Source: an uncultured Desulfobacter sp.
GTDB taxonomy: Bacteria > Desulfobacterota > Desulfobacteria > Desulfobacterales > Desulfobacteraceae
Direction of reading: 5' to 3'
Assembly: GCF_963677125.1 (NCBI RefSeq)
Contig: NZ_OY781882.1
Location: 1,000,501-1,064,500 of the forward strand
Length of the DNA stretch: 64,000 nt
This document shows, in pieces, positions 46,192 to 61,100 of this stretch (position 1 is the stretch's first letter; every line of letters starts with the position of its first letter). Made by a program: the position numbers and the translations under genes. The notes under the pieces were generated by a model. The model was given only the letters and a program-made list of their open reading frames with translations. It did not search any database and was not told the DNA's origin.

Positions 46192-49100
46192 CTATTCATA
46201 AATTATACTTGGGGGAAAGTTATCAAACGAGCTGCAATGATTTGAGCTTGCGGTCCTTGCCGTTTGCCATTTTTTTCTTAGGAAACTTCTTCTATATTTT
46301 GCAGGCTCAACCCATTTAACAAATCTAATTTTTCTTGGATTTGCATACTCATCAACATCTATTAATGCATTATAAGCTAACATTAAAAAATCAATCCAAT
46401 GTGATACTTTTGCTTGCCCACACGGCCCTATGTTATTTAATATATCGTTTGTTTCTAGAATAGCTGACCTCATCCTATAATATACTCTTCGTTTACACCA
46501 TTTATAAAGTGAACAATATAATCCATCCGGGTTTGGCCAACCAGGAGGAGTACCATCTGTCCATTTCCCATACTCCTTTTCTCCGGTAAACCACCAGCCC
46601 TCAAATTGTCGATTTCCTATACTGATTTCTTTTTCTTTGAGGCCTAATGGATCTATTCTGATTAGAGGATTGTTTCGTACATAAAAATATGGGTTAACTT
46701 CTTCCTCTACACCTAATGGATCAGCACTAATAAATCTACCAATGCTTGGATCGTAAAACCGATTTAAATTATAATACAATTTTGATTCCACGTCCTTATA
46801 TTGGCCCGAAAATCCAAGCCTATCTATATCATTCGCATCATCCCCCATTATATCTTTACCAAATGAGTTTTTGCTACTACGCCATACCGTAGAACCGTTT
46901 AAATCTATAATGTATTGTGGTGTCCCTATATGATCATTATTGAACCAGTAGTAATTACCTTCGGTCACTAAAAACATAGGATAAGTATTCCATATAGAAC
47001 CTGGCACATAACCGAAGCTTTTTAACAACGCACTATTTTGGTCAAACTCACCAACAAGACCTTCATCTGAATAATGAAAAAATATTATTTTTTCTCCAAT
47101 CTGTTTCCATAACCTTCTGCCAAATGGATCATAATAGTAAGTGGGAATAAGTGAAGCATTAATATCCTCAATCCTAATCAAACGATTCTCAATATTATAA
47201 TGATAATTAATTACCTGATCATCACCAGACCTTCTAATTGTATTTCCATTTGAATCATAATCCAAAACCACTCCATTATAGTCAATTAGCTCATTATTAC
47301 TATTATATTGCCATTCATTTTCAGCGCCTAACTCAGTTTTTCGATTTCCAACAGCATCATAAGAATATACCTCGTTATCAATTAAGGGATTATCTGCTCT
47401 GGTTAATTGGTAAAGATTATCATACTCATAATTATAGGCTCCATGTTCCGTTGCCTTCTGAATAATATTGCTCATATGGTCATAACTATATAAATAAGCC
47501 ATTATAATGTTATTTGCTAGATCTTTGCTTTCAATTTTAGAGACTCGCATTAATGGATCATATTTATAGTCTATAGTTTGTCCGCCAGGATAGGTCATTG
47601 ATAGTGGACGATTCCATTCTTTTTCATTGATGGCTATTGACCCAATTCCAGGAATTTGAATTTGCGCTAATTGATTATTTGCATCATATGAGTAAGCATA
47701 GGTAATACCATCCGGTCCAGTAAAGCTTTCTTTTAAGCCATTTCGATAGTAAGTATAACTATGTAAAAGTTGGAATAGTCCATAATCAACTATTTCAGAC
47801 TTTTTGCGGTGAAATAAATCATAAACATACCGTCCTTTAGTCGTTCCATCATCATACCCTGTTAGATTCCCAATATCATCATAAATAAAAAATGTCGTCT
47901 TTTCCGGTGCAGCATCACCGACATTCGTGAAGTAATGCACTTCAATCATTCGGTTGGCCGCATCATGAATATAGCTAACCTTCTGATTCTTTGCATCGAT
48001 CTTGGTTATTAGGTTCCCCATGGTGTCATACACATATTGGGTTTCCTCACCCATAGGTCGGATTTCTTTTACTAATCGGTTATTGCGATCATATTCGAGA
48101 CGTGTTGTGTTGCCGTTTGCATCCTGCAATGCGATCAGATTGTTACGATTATCAAAAGTATAATTGGTGTCATGGGATAATGCATCGGTCACCCTTATTT
48201 GCCTATCGAATGAATCAAAATCATAAGAAGTAGGATTTCCCATTTTGTCGGTCACACGGATCAAATTGCCAGCAACATCGTAATCAAAAAATGTTGTATA
48301 AGCTGTGGATTCATCCAGAACATCTCTTTCTTCAACTTTCCAACCCCGTGAGTTATAGGCGAACTGTTTGCTAAAGGTAGGATAAATAATCCTCACTGGT
48401 TGATCAACAGATCCACCGTTGCAAGAGGCGCAACCTGTATCACTGGAATCATCATATTCAAAGATGATTTCGTTATCGTTGCCGTCTATAGTTTTACTTT
48501 TGCGCCCCATGTCGTCATACTCATTGCGCACCACAATTTTTCCTTCAGGATCGATCCGGCGAATCAATTGATCGTTGTCGTTATACTCGTAAATGGTTAC
48601 AACATTTTCGGAAGGATCATCAGGATCCGCGATTGCGGTTGACCGGATCAAATTATTATGGTCGTCGTACTCATATTGGATTTCCAACCCTTCTGCATCG
48701 ACTTCTTTCACTTTGTTTCCAGAAGCATCATACTCATAATGCGTGGTATGGGTTAATGAATCGATCACCTCCCTGAGTTGGCCTCTGCCATCATAGACAT
48801 ACTCCCATGTATTGCCACGCGGATCTTCCATGGTGCGGAGGTTGCCCATAATGTCATAGGTGTAATGCGTGGTATGGTTTTCTGGATCTGTTTTAGAGAG
48901 CATGTTTCCAGCAGCATCATAGGTCATCTGTGTTACTGCTTCGGCTGTATCGGCATCGCCCACCTGTCTTTCGATAAGCAGATTCCCGTCGACATCATAC
49001 TCCCACTCGGTGATCCGTTCATCGGATGTGCCTACTGCCTCGACCATGAGGGTACGGTTGCCGTTGGCGTCATATTCGTACTCAGTAACAATACCACGTT

Positions 49101-52100
49101 CGTCGGTTTTACGAGTCACCTGATGGTGGTCAAAATCATATTCGTAGGTAATGGTGGCGCCGTCAGGATAGACCATTTGTAGCAGGTTATCCCATTCGTC
49201 ATAGGATTTGCGGGTCTCATTCCCGGCAGCATCGTACACTAGGAGATCGCGGCCCTGTTTCTCGATGCGCTGGATGGTGCGGCCGTTGATGTCCACGCGT
49301 TGGGTGTCACCATATTGGTCGTACCAGACTTCCTTAATGGCACCGGAAGGCAGATCTATGCTGGTATAGTATTGCAACGTGCCGCGATCGTAATTGTAGG
49401 AGAAGGATCGTCCAATGTTGTTCTGGTCCGTCACGGAGGTCACATGCCCCACCCCGGTGTATTCAATGGTGTGGGTTCTGTCTAAAACATCCGTTACCTG
49501 CGATAGCCGCCCGCTCTGATCGTATCCGTAGCGGGTGTTATTACCGAGCACATCTTCAACATCCGTAAGCAATCCATTGGTATAGGTGTATGTGACTCGC
49601 CGCGACTCACCGTCCTGAGCCGCAGTGATGCGGCCATCGATATCTGTCTCGAACCAGATAACCTGGATGCCGTTTCGATCCTGGATACCGGTAATGGTAT
49701 CGCCGCCGGCATTGTAGATGAACGTGCCAATGGTGCCGTTACGGTCTCCGAAGGCTATTTGCCGGCCGGTGTCGTCATAACTCCGCCAACGGCCTGTTTT
49801 GGACTCCCAAAGATAACCATCAACGGTCTTTTTTATCCATTTTCTGGCACTCAGGGTCCACAAATCGACGCCTCGATACAGGTAGGCCAGCCCATCCTTG
49901 CTGATTACCGTAATATCGCCTTCAACATATTCAAACATCAGTGAGGTCATCACCGGACTGAGGTACCATTTCCCGTTATAGTAGTAACGTTCGACATCAA
50001 GCGTACCACCCGGAACCTTGATGAAAAAATCTATATCGCGACGCTGATAGTCTCGCATCAACGTGTTGACAGATGATCCCGTTGGTTCACACTTGTTCTG
50101 TTCGGTTTCTTTCTCAACGCACTGTTGATCCGGATCATAGCATGGGTCCTGATTTGGGGGGGGATCAATGCAATCATTGTTTTCATCATCAATCTCATCG
50201 GCATTGAAAGTGAAATCGGAAAAAGACCCCCAATCATAATCGATACTATAGTCCCCGCTTCCACCGAAATCCGGCCATGTTGGTGTGGACACCACTGGCG
50301 GAGGCGATGTGCCGAACTCGTATCCAGTGTCATCATCATCGCACTCATATTTGATGATCAGGTACGGGATGCGAGCTACAACCCATTTTCCGTTAATACA
50401 AACCCATCGACAATAAATGTTGATGTCCCAACTCACCGGCCAGCACCCGCCGCCGCTGCCATCTTCATCTGGAGATTTTGTGCATACGACACGGTAAGAA
50501 ACCGTAATTTGCTCTTTGGCATCCAGATAGTCCGGCAATCCGCTCATCAACTCGTAACGGTAGTACTCGTTGTCTTCAGGCATGACAAGGCTAAGGTCCT
50601 GTGCCCGGATTAGGCCGTAGTTGGTCAGAGTAAATTCGGCACGGAACACATCTCCGGCTTGCATGTCGGGCAACATCACCGAAGCCGGTTCAGCTACCAA
50701 AACAGCCGCAGGCACATTGGTTTCATAGGTAGCGGTAAGGACCACCTCGTACTTGTCCTGGATGGTGGTGGGCACCACTTTCCATTCCACAGTGACCAGA
50801 TTATTGGCTAGGAAAACCTCCTTGGTGGTGGTGATACCTGGCTTGATCCAGGTGCGGCCAATATACTCCTGGTGGTTAGATGCACGGACGCGGCATTTGT
50901 AGCGGCCGGCGGGAAGATCGTTGATCAAGGCTTCACCTTGGCTGTTGGTCGCGGCACTGAACGTTTCGGTGAGCACCACCTCGTTCTGGAGGGTGATGCT
51001 GGCATTGGCCAGCCCCTGGATGGTTTCACCGGTGTTGGGATCCTCGGTGCCGGTGTAAATGTCGCTGACTTTGATCAGGGCGTTGCCGATGCCCGACTGG
51101 GTCACAGCGGCGAAGAGCAGAATGTCCGTATCCGGGTAGTTGTCGGCCGATACCCGCAAATAATAGGTGTATAGACCCTCGTTGACCTTGTCCGCTGTGG
51201 GAGAAAAGAAGATGCCGATTTCACGGGACTCATCCATGAGAAGATCGCCAAAATCGGATGCCGTATTCAAAGCAATCCAATCCGGTGCAGGCGCACCGCT
51301 TTCATCCACCAGACTCAGTTGCACATTCTCCATATCGGCAAAGCCGTTGTTGTTGAAGGTGATTGTCTCGGTCACGGTGTCGTCCAGGGCCATGCCCGTC
51401 TCGATGTGATCGGGAGAGAAGTACAGAACCGGCCGGGCCTCGGAAAACTGCAGGTTGACCGTAATGGTCTGCCAGGAGGCTTCGCCGTTCTCATCGCTCT
51501 TGACCGACAGGATCAGGCTGCCTGTATCTGCGGCGGTGTTGTCCGCCCATAGCGTCCAGTGAAGTACGGCGGAATGCCCCTGGTCAATGGTTGCCAACAC
51601 ATCCCCCGTCTGCACATGTACGCCGGCAAGCAGTTGGCCGTCGGGCTGGTCTACGGTATTGTATTCAACACGCACGTTGTGCATGGCCTCGCCACCGGCA
51701 ACGACGGTTATGGGGACATCCAGCACGTAATTGCGCGGAATGCCGATGTTGAAGGTGGCCGGCTTGACGAAATTGACGCCCCGGACGGGCGTCTCGGGAA
51801 TCTGATAGACGAGACGCACGATCTCGAATCCGGCCTGGGGAGCCGTGTCGTTCAACTCCGGATGCCGGGCCCAGACCGTGTAATCGCCGTATTCTCCTGC
51901 CATGGGGGTAAACGCATAAGAGAATTGGCCATTGGCATCGGTATAGATCCGGTATGTGCGGTCAAAGCCCTGGACAGAGATGACCAGATCCAGGGGGACA
52001 TTGGCCAGCGGTTCGTCGGTGGCACGCGCCAGCGCCCGGCCGCTGATGAGGATATCCTCATCCCCGTGGGAGGATTCCGGTGAGACCGTCTCCACCTGGC

Positions 52101-55100
52101 CGTAGTAGCTGGTGTCGATCAAGGCGGCTGCCTGGGTGGTGCTGATCCCGGGCAGGGTCTGCTGGTCGCTCTTCCCCAGGTTCATGTATACGGCAGAGAT
52201 GTCCAACTGCAGGGTAACCGCATCCGGAGCGTTTTCCGGCACCGCCAACGTCATGGCCGCGGACTCGAAGGTGCCGCCCGCCGGGATCCGTGCGATACTG
52301 CGGCCGTCGGCCAGGGTCACGATGTCATTGCCCAGGTTCTGGCGATAGGTGGCGGTGGAGAGCACATTGCCGTCGGTATCCAGCAATTTGAGGCCAATGT
52401 CGGATGACGCCTGTGATCCACTGTTGACCGCGGTGAGGATTTCGACGATTTCCGCACCTGTGTTCTCCAGGGTGAAGCGAACCTCTGAAGATCCGCCGCG
52501 CAACAGGTTGCCGGCGAGAATGCGCAGCACCTGTGAACTGTCCTGAACCGTAACATCGCCGGAACGGACGATTTCGATCAATTCCCCCTCGTTGGGGATG
52601 ATTTCAAGGGTGGTTGTCAATGAGATCGGGTCCGGCCAATCCTGTCCGCCGACCACTATCATCGACACATTGGCAGTGGAGGATGCGGCCACATCGAACG
52701 GATCGGAACGATAGACGGCACCCTCGATTTGAAGAACCAGGGTGACGTTATCGATATCAGCCGTCGAACGGTTTTCAACGATATAATCCAGCCGATTGGC
52801 TGTCCTACGCAGCAGCACTGCATTTTCATCCAACGAGGCCTGCAGCAGCGGCAGGGTAATCCGGCGCTGGAGGCTCTCCTGTCCGGCATCGCCCAAGGCT
52901 ACCACGCCGTAGTGGCGCTCGTCTCCATTGTATCCGGTATCGGTAAAGGTGGTCACTGTCATGGGGTCGGTATTGATCTTGACCGCCGCGGCTTCCGGTC
53001 CCAGATAGAAATCATAGCCGGTCACCGTGGCATCGGCGTGGCTCCAGGTGACCACGGGGGGATCCTCATCTTCCTGGCGCTCGCTGAGGCCGGATACAGG
53101 CAACAGATCGAAGTCGAGAAGCATTGATGGTGCGGGTTCGGAGACATTGCCGGCACTGTCCACGGCAACGACCGTGTAGCAGTGAAAGGTCGATTGGGGA
53201 TAAGCGTCCACGGCGCGGGTTTCGAGGGTACCGGTCATCACCGGCGTCAACCCATCCACCGACGGAATCGACGACTGGTCCGAACGGAACAGGGAGAAGG
53301 TTACCGGCTCGGTGGCGTTGTCCGCCCATTCGGCAACAATGCCCTGGGCGGTCAGGGCGAGGGTCAAATCGGAAGGGGCTGCCGGTGCCGTGGCATCCGA
53401 GACGGCTGTGAGGGCATCGCTCAACCCGCTGACGGTCTCCTGGTCATTGGCCCGGCGTATGCTTGCAACTGCATAAAGGTAAACGCCTTCCAGTGCCGGC
53501 GCATCGGTATAGGCCGTCTCTCCTTCGATTTCGGTAAGCAGAGTCAATCCCGATTCACCCGGTGCCTGGCGATAGAGGGCGTAGGCGGCTGCTCCGTCCA
53601 CCGGGTCCCAGGTCAGGGCAATCTGCCCGCCAGCCAGGGACTGGGCGCTGAGGCCGGTGGGCGCGTCAAGAGGCGGCAGGTCGTCCTGGTAGATCTGGAA
53701 CTGGTTGGCTGCGGATATGCTGCCACCAGCATTGCCCAGATCATCCAGACCATTGTAGACAAAGCGCAGTGTTTCGGCCTGGGCCTCCCCCGCATCTGCC
53801 GACAGGGTCAAGACGGCCTGCCAGGTTTGGGCGTGGCCGGCGATCGTGTCTACTTGAGAAATGGTATCAACGGCAAAGACGGTATCGCCGTGGCCGGACA
53901 GACGGCAGGTCAGTTCCGGAACGGTATCGGATTTAAGCGCCTCGTCCAGGCCAATGGTGGCGGTAATGCTCACCGGATTGTCCGCATCATTGCGGACCGG
54001 CGAGGCCGGCACCAGGCTGATGTCGATGATCTGGGGGCCTTGGGTGTCAATCAGCAAACTCGTCCCCTCCTGGATCTCGGTGCCGCGGTTGCCTGCCATA
54101 TCCCGGCCGGAGAAGACCGCGTAAGCCGTTCCGCTGGGCGTATCGGCCGTGATGTCAAAGGTGCCGGCATAGGTCAGGTCAGCGGTCTTCACCATATCCA
54201 AGGTCATGGGCGAGCCGCCCGTTGGGTTCAGACTGAAAAATGGAACCGCCGCCAGGGGTTCGCTCACCGTGAGCAGGACATCGACCGTGCCCTGTCCCAC
54301 CCGACCCGAATTCGGATCGTACGGCCCGGTGGGTGTATAAGCAATAGTTACGGCCGCGGGCATGATCCGGTCCGAGACCGCTGACACTATCGTTGACAGA
54401 CCGCTTTCCCGATCCTTAAGATCCTTCGTGGTGACGCCGTAGTAATAGGTTCCGTCAGTGTCCGGCAGGTCGATATATAGAGTGCCGATGACCGGTTCGG
54501 CATTTATTTTTTCCGCAGTGGCGATGCTGTCGAACGCGGTGGCGGAACGGTAGATGTTGTATCCGGCCACCGCGGTTTCCAGCGGACGGCTCCAGGAGAG
54601 GCGAATGGCGCCGGCTTCCTGACTTTCCGCGGCCATATGGAGCGGGCTCTGCGGCTGATCCGTGTCCAGGGTAACGACAATTTCCGCACTCAGCGGACTG
54701 TTGCCGGCCCGGTTGCGGGCCTGGGCTTGAATGCGGTTTTCGCCTTCGGTCAAGGTTACCGGGATTGAAAAGCCGCCGTCCGAATTTACTGTCGCCCATT
54801 GGTCGGGATCGACGCCATTTATAAGCAGTGCGATTTCATTCTGGACTTGCGATTGCCCGGTGACAATCAAGGAGGATTCTGCCGTTGTGGTCGTAGTGGC
54901 CGGTGAGGTGATCACCGGTGCCGAGGGCGGTGCGAGGGTAACATTGACCGTACGGGTTACCGTGGTGCTGTGATCAAGGGTGTCATAGGCGGTAAAGGTG
55001 AGGGTGTGGGTACCATCGGCGACCGGCTCGATGAACCAGGGCATGGAATAACTGGATGATCCGTTTTGGTCGTGGCCCAGGAGGTTAGCATCATCGTAGA

Positions 55101-58100
55101 ACTGCACCTGGCTGATCTTGGAGATATCAGTGGCTGTCAGGGATAGCGTACCGGAGACCGTGATGGTCATGCCGTCGGTCAGCAACTCGCCATTGAAACG
55201 GATATCGCTGATCTCCGGGCCCTCGGGGTCACTCTCTGTGGTGGCGGATACCGTAGTGACCGTCTTGAGGTCGTTGCCCGATAGATTGATGGCCGTCACG
55301 GCAAAATAGTAAAGCGTGTCCTCTTCCAGACCTGCCAGGCGGGTGCTGGTCTGCGTTCCGTCTACCCGCAGTTTGGGCGTCATACCGGACACGCTGGTGA
55401 AATCCGTCTCCGAAACATATATCGCATACTGGCTGACCAGGTCGGGGGTGGTCACAGAGTTCCACACCAAATCCATCATGCTGCCTGCGGGTGTTGCCGT
55501 CAAACTATCGGGGTTGGACAAGAGGGTTGCCGCTGTGGCGGTTACGCCGGCACTTTCGTTCTCATCAATATCTATTGCCGTTACACGTACGGGGTATACA
55601 CTAGCCGGAGGCAACTCATTAATTTCAAATACATTTGTATTGGCATCAAGCCGTGTAATTATAGCAGGTTCCCCAAAATAAACCTTATATCCGTCAAGAT
55701 CACCTTCCGAGTTAATTGAATGGTCCCAGGAAAGGACAACGCGGTCATCAAATGATTCAATTCGAAGATTTGTGATATCCTCCGGGATAGTTGTTACTGT
55801 TATATAATTTTCTTTAATTTCGGAGACCGATGTCTCTCCATTTATTATTGACAGGGAAACAGAATAAGAACCAAAATCAGAATAGGTCCATTCGGGATCT
55901 TTTTCTGTAGAATCCACCACACCATCATTATCAAAATCCCATTGCCATTCACTACTATTACCTAACGATAAATTCGTAAATTGAACGGTTAAAGGTGCAA
56001 ATCCTTTTGTAATTGATGCTGAGAAATCAGCCTCTAAAATGTCTTCATATGCACCCATATCATAACCATAACCCTGCGGCCTTTGGTTACCTTCAATATC
56101 CTGCTGAGGGGCTCCTTCAGATGTACCAGTATCAAAACATGGGGAGCCGATTAGTAAATGGAAATTGTTTTCATCAATAAAAAGAGGGTCTCCATCAATA
56201 TTTCCTTCTCCGTCAAACCCATCCTGAACGTCACTGTAGGTGACATCCACCGTGCCTGCGACCTGGCCTACTACATTGAAATATACGATGGAATTAACAG
56301 CGCTAACCGTGCCGCTGTTGCGATAGATACCATACCTTTCATTATAGGCTATCGTACAGTTGGTGATGTCAGCCGTGCCCGAATATACGTAAATACCTCC
56401 CCCGTAAGGATAAGGGTTGGTTCCTCCAGGATTGCCTCTGTTATGTGAAATGATACAGTTGGTTGCGATAAGTGAACCTGCATTGTGATATATGCCGCCG
56501 CCATAACTATAATTATGTTCGCTGCCGCCACTGGCATTATCAATGGCCCATGAAAGGTTGCCCCGTAGAATGCTGTTGGTCAATTCAAGGTTGCCATTGC
56601 TGTAAACACCACCTCCTCGGTTGGTTACACTGCACCCCCAACTGCTGCACTTCGAATAACTGATGTTATCCAGAACCTGGCTGTTGACTAAAACCAGTTG
56701 ACCATCGCCACCGGTGTAATAAAATCCGCCACCTACATAATTACCGTTACCCATGGTCGGATTCGAAATGTTATTGCTGATTGTGCAGCTTTCGAACCGC
56801 AATACTGAAGAACCTAAATCCGCCCGGATACCGCCACCGTGACCCGTGGAGGTATTATCGCTGATTGCACATCGGTTGATCACCAACTCACTGCTTTGAT
56901 CCAGTGACGTCAAATCAATGTTTAGGCCGCCGCCTTGGGCAGCCTGGTTGTTTGATATGGTACAATTAGAAATGGCAGGCAGACTGTTGACGATGCGTAT
57001 GCCGCTGTTGATCGATCCTTCGATTTTAACGTGTTCTAAACGGCTCTCATCATTGCTGTTGTTAAAATAAATGCCCTGCCAGCCATCGGTGTTCTCTGCC
57101 GAAGGTACAAATTGTATGGGATCCTCAGAAATGCCCACCGCTGTCAGTGTTCCGGCTACCTCAAAGACATGATTGCCAAGAAATTCAACCCGGACACCAG
57201 GCTCGATTACCAAGCCTGCAACTCGGATATCTCCTTCTACCAAATATGGTGACCCGGCAAGGCTCCAGGTAGAATCAATGATTGTCCCAGAAACCCGATT
57301 TGCCTGTTCGGGATTTCCACAACCGTCAACGCCGGGTATCACTTTGTTCGGGTCTTCCGGACATTCGTCGCAGGAATCCCCATAACCGTCTTCATCCCCA
57401 TCCTCTTGTCCTGGGTTATATACTTGGCGACAGTTATCAGTTCCATCCAATATGCCGTCAAAATCAATATCCCAATTGCAAGCAAGTGGTCCTCCATGAG
57501 CCCCCATGTCATTTGTTTCCACGCCGGACGACAGAGGAAAACAGTTGTCACTATATTGAGGATCTGGATTGCCGGCATCAATGCATTGTGATTCGGGAAC
57601 AATGATTAGGTCAGACTCGCTTTTAAATACTGGGTTAACGCTAATATTTCCTTCTCCGTCAAACCCATCCTGAATATCACTGTAGGTGACATCCACGGTA
57701 CCTGCGACCTGGCCTACTACATTGAAATATACGATGGAATTAACAGCGCTAACCGTGCCGCTGTTGCGATAGATACCATATCTTTCATTATAGGCTATAG
57801 TACAGTTGGTGATGTCGGCCGTGCCCGAATATACATAAATACCACCCCCGTAGGGATAAGGATGGCTTCCCCCAGGATTGCCTCTGTTATGTGAAACGAT
57901 ACAGTTGGTTGCCGTAAGTGAACCTGCATTGTGATAGATGCCGCCGCCATAACTGTAATTATGTTCGCTGCCGCCACTGGCATTATCAATGGCCCATGAA
58001 AGGTTGCCCCGTAGAATGCTGTTGGTCAATTCAAGGTTGCCATTGCTGTAAACACCACCTCCTCGGTTGGTTACACTGCACCCCCAACTGCTGCACTTCG

Positions 58101-61100
58101 AATAACTGATGTTATCCAGAACCTGGCTGTTGACTAAAACCAGTTGACCATCGCCACCGGTGTAATAAAATCCGCCACCTACATAATTACCGTTACCCAT
58201 GGTCGGATTCGAAATGTTATTGCTGATTGTGCAGCTTTCGAACCGCAATACTGAAGAACCTAAATCCGCCCGGATACCGCCACCGTGACCCGTGGAGGTA
58301 TTATCGCTGATTGCACATCGGTTGATCACCAACTCACTGCTTTGATCCAGTGACGTCAAATCAATGTTTAGGCCGCCGCCTTGGGCAGCCTGGTTGTTTG
58401 ATATGGTACAATTAGAAATGGCAGGCAGACTGTTGACGATGCGTATGCCGCTGTTGATCGATCCTTCGATTTTAACGTGTTCTAAACGGCTCTCATCATT
58501 GCTGTTGTTAAAATAAATGCCCTGCCAGCCATCGGTGTTCTCTGCCGAAGGTACAAATTGTATGGGATCCTCAGAAATGCCCACCGCTGTCAGTGTTCCG
58601 GCTACCTCAAAGACATGATTGCCAAGAAATTCAACCCGGACACCAGGCTCGATTACCAAGCCTGCAACTCGGATATCTCCTTCTACCAAATATGGTGACC
58701 CGGCAAGGCTCCAGGTAGAATCAATGATTGTTCCAGAAACCCGATTTGCCTGTTCGGGATTTCCACAACCGTCAACGCCGGGTATCACTTTGTTCGGGTC
58801 TTCCGGACATTCGTCGCAGGAATCCCCATAACCGTCTTCATCCCCATCCTCTTGTCCTGGGTTATATACTTGGCGACAGTTATCAGTTCCATCCAATATG
58901 CCGTCAAAATCAATATCCCAATTGCAAGCAAGTGGTCCTCCATGAGCCCCCATGTCATTTGTTTCCACGCCGGACGACAGAGGAAAACAGTTGTCACTAT
59001 ATTGAGGATCTGGATTGCCGGCATCAATGCATTGTGATCTTGGAACAATGATTAGGTCAGACTCGCTTTTAAATACTGGGTTAACGTTAATATTTCCTTC
59101 TCCGTCAAACCCATCCTGAATATCACTGTAGGTGACATCCACCGTGCCTGCGACCTGGCCTACTACATTGAAATATACGATGGAATTAACAGCGCTAACC
59201 GTGCCGCTGTTGCGATAGATACCATACCTTTCATTATAGGCTATAGTACAGTTGGTGATGTCGGCCGTGCCCGAATATACATAAATACCACCCCCGTAGG
59301 GATAAGGATGGCTTCCCCCAGGATTGCCTCTGTTATGTGAAACGATACAGTTGGTTGCCGTAAGTGAACCTGCATTGTGATAGATGCCGCCGCCATAACT
59401 GTAATTATGTTCGCTGCCGCCACTGGCATTATCAATGGCCCATGAAAGGTTGCCCCGTATGATGCTGTTGGTCAATTCAAGATTGCCATTGCTGTAAACA
59501 CCACCACCTCGGTTGGTTACACTGCACCCCCAACTGCTGCACTTCGAATAACTGATGTTATCCAGAACCTGGCTGTTGACTAAAACCAGTTGACCATCAC
59601 CACCAGTATAATAAAATCCGCCACCTACATAATTACCATTACCTTTGGTCGGATTCGAAATGTTACTGCTGATTGTGCAGCTTTCGAACCGCAATACTGA
59701 AGAACCTAAATCCGCCCGGATACCGCCACCATGACCCGTGGAGGTATTATCGCTGATTGCACATCGGTTGATCACCAACTCACTGCTTTGATCCAGTGAC
59801 GTCAAATCAATGTTTAGGCCTCCGCCTTGGGCAGCCTGGTTGTTTGATATGGTACAATTAGAAATGGCAGGCAGACTATTGACGATGCGTATGCCGCTGT
59901 TGATAGAGCCTTCGATTTTAACGTGTTCTAAACGGCTCTCATCATTGCTGTTGTTAAAATAAATGCCCTGCCAGCCATCGGTGTTCTCTGCCGAAGGTAC
60001 AAAGATAATCGGTTCATCCGCTGTACCCAAGGCAACAAGTGTGCCGACTATTTCAAAGGCATAATTACCCAGAAACTCAACCCGTACTCCAGGCTCAATT
60101 GTTAAATCCTCAACATATATATTTGAAGAAATATAGTATGGCGAATTATTCTTACTCAATAATGTTTCATTATCTCTAACTTCTATGTTTGCACTACCAG
60201 GAATATGATATTGGGCTGTTGCCGATAGTGATGCGATTTGTGAGCTATCCAAATCAGCGTCATCTTCAACGATGATATCAAATGAGGCAGAACTACTGCC
60301 TGAAGGAATAATAACAGACTCTGGTATAGTAATCTCAGAAGTATCATTAGAAGTCAGGAATACCTCTACATCAGTATTTGAAACAGGAGTAATGGTAATT
60401 AATCCTTGATTTGAGAGGATGCCGTCTCCTTCCGTAGCTGATTCAGGTATAGTCAAATCAATTCTTTTTTCGTTATATAAGGATCCAACTTCCTCTTCTG
60501 TCAAAGCTCGGTTATAAATTCGGATGTCATCGATAGATCCAAGAAAAAATTCTCCATAACCGGAGCGAGCTATCCAGACAGGAAGATTATTGACAGTTAT
60601 TGATCCAGATCGACTTTCTGTATCTACTAGGTTTCCATTTATGTACAGCTGCATCACATTTCCATTATATGTTGCTGCTAACTGTATCCATTGATTTGAT
60701 AGATCATTAGTTAATAAGAATCTAACCTCGGATGTTCCCTCACAACCGAGTAAGAACTCAATGCCATTATTATCAATTCTTAGGACTTTTCCTGCATTAC
60801 TGCATGGCTCAGCATGGTCTGATACTATGTTGTAATATCTTTCCGATAATGGAATCGATTCGATTTTTATCCATGCCGAAATAGTGATCGCATCATTCAT
60901 TTTAAGTGTGCTATCACTACCGATATCAATATAATCGTCAATACCATCAAAACTGTAAGCGCTATGGATATTTCCAAATCTATCCTCGGTTAAGGCCGCA
61001 CCATAAACTGTGCCATGATTATCATTTTCACTATTATCATCCGCATTCCCATTAAATGGATAACAGGCGACAAGACCTTCATTTAAATCTGCATAAGAAT

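Noticed and set aside
46041..46199. 52-aa frame overlapping the giant 2 stop codon as an immunity gene
   Set aside because: About a third of it is the translation of a palindromic repeat, and the product resembles nothing; the overlap alone is not enough.
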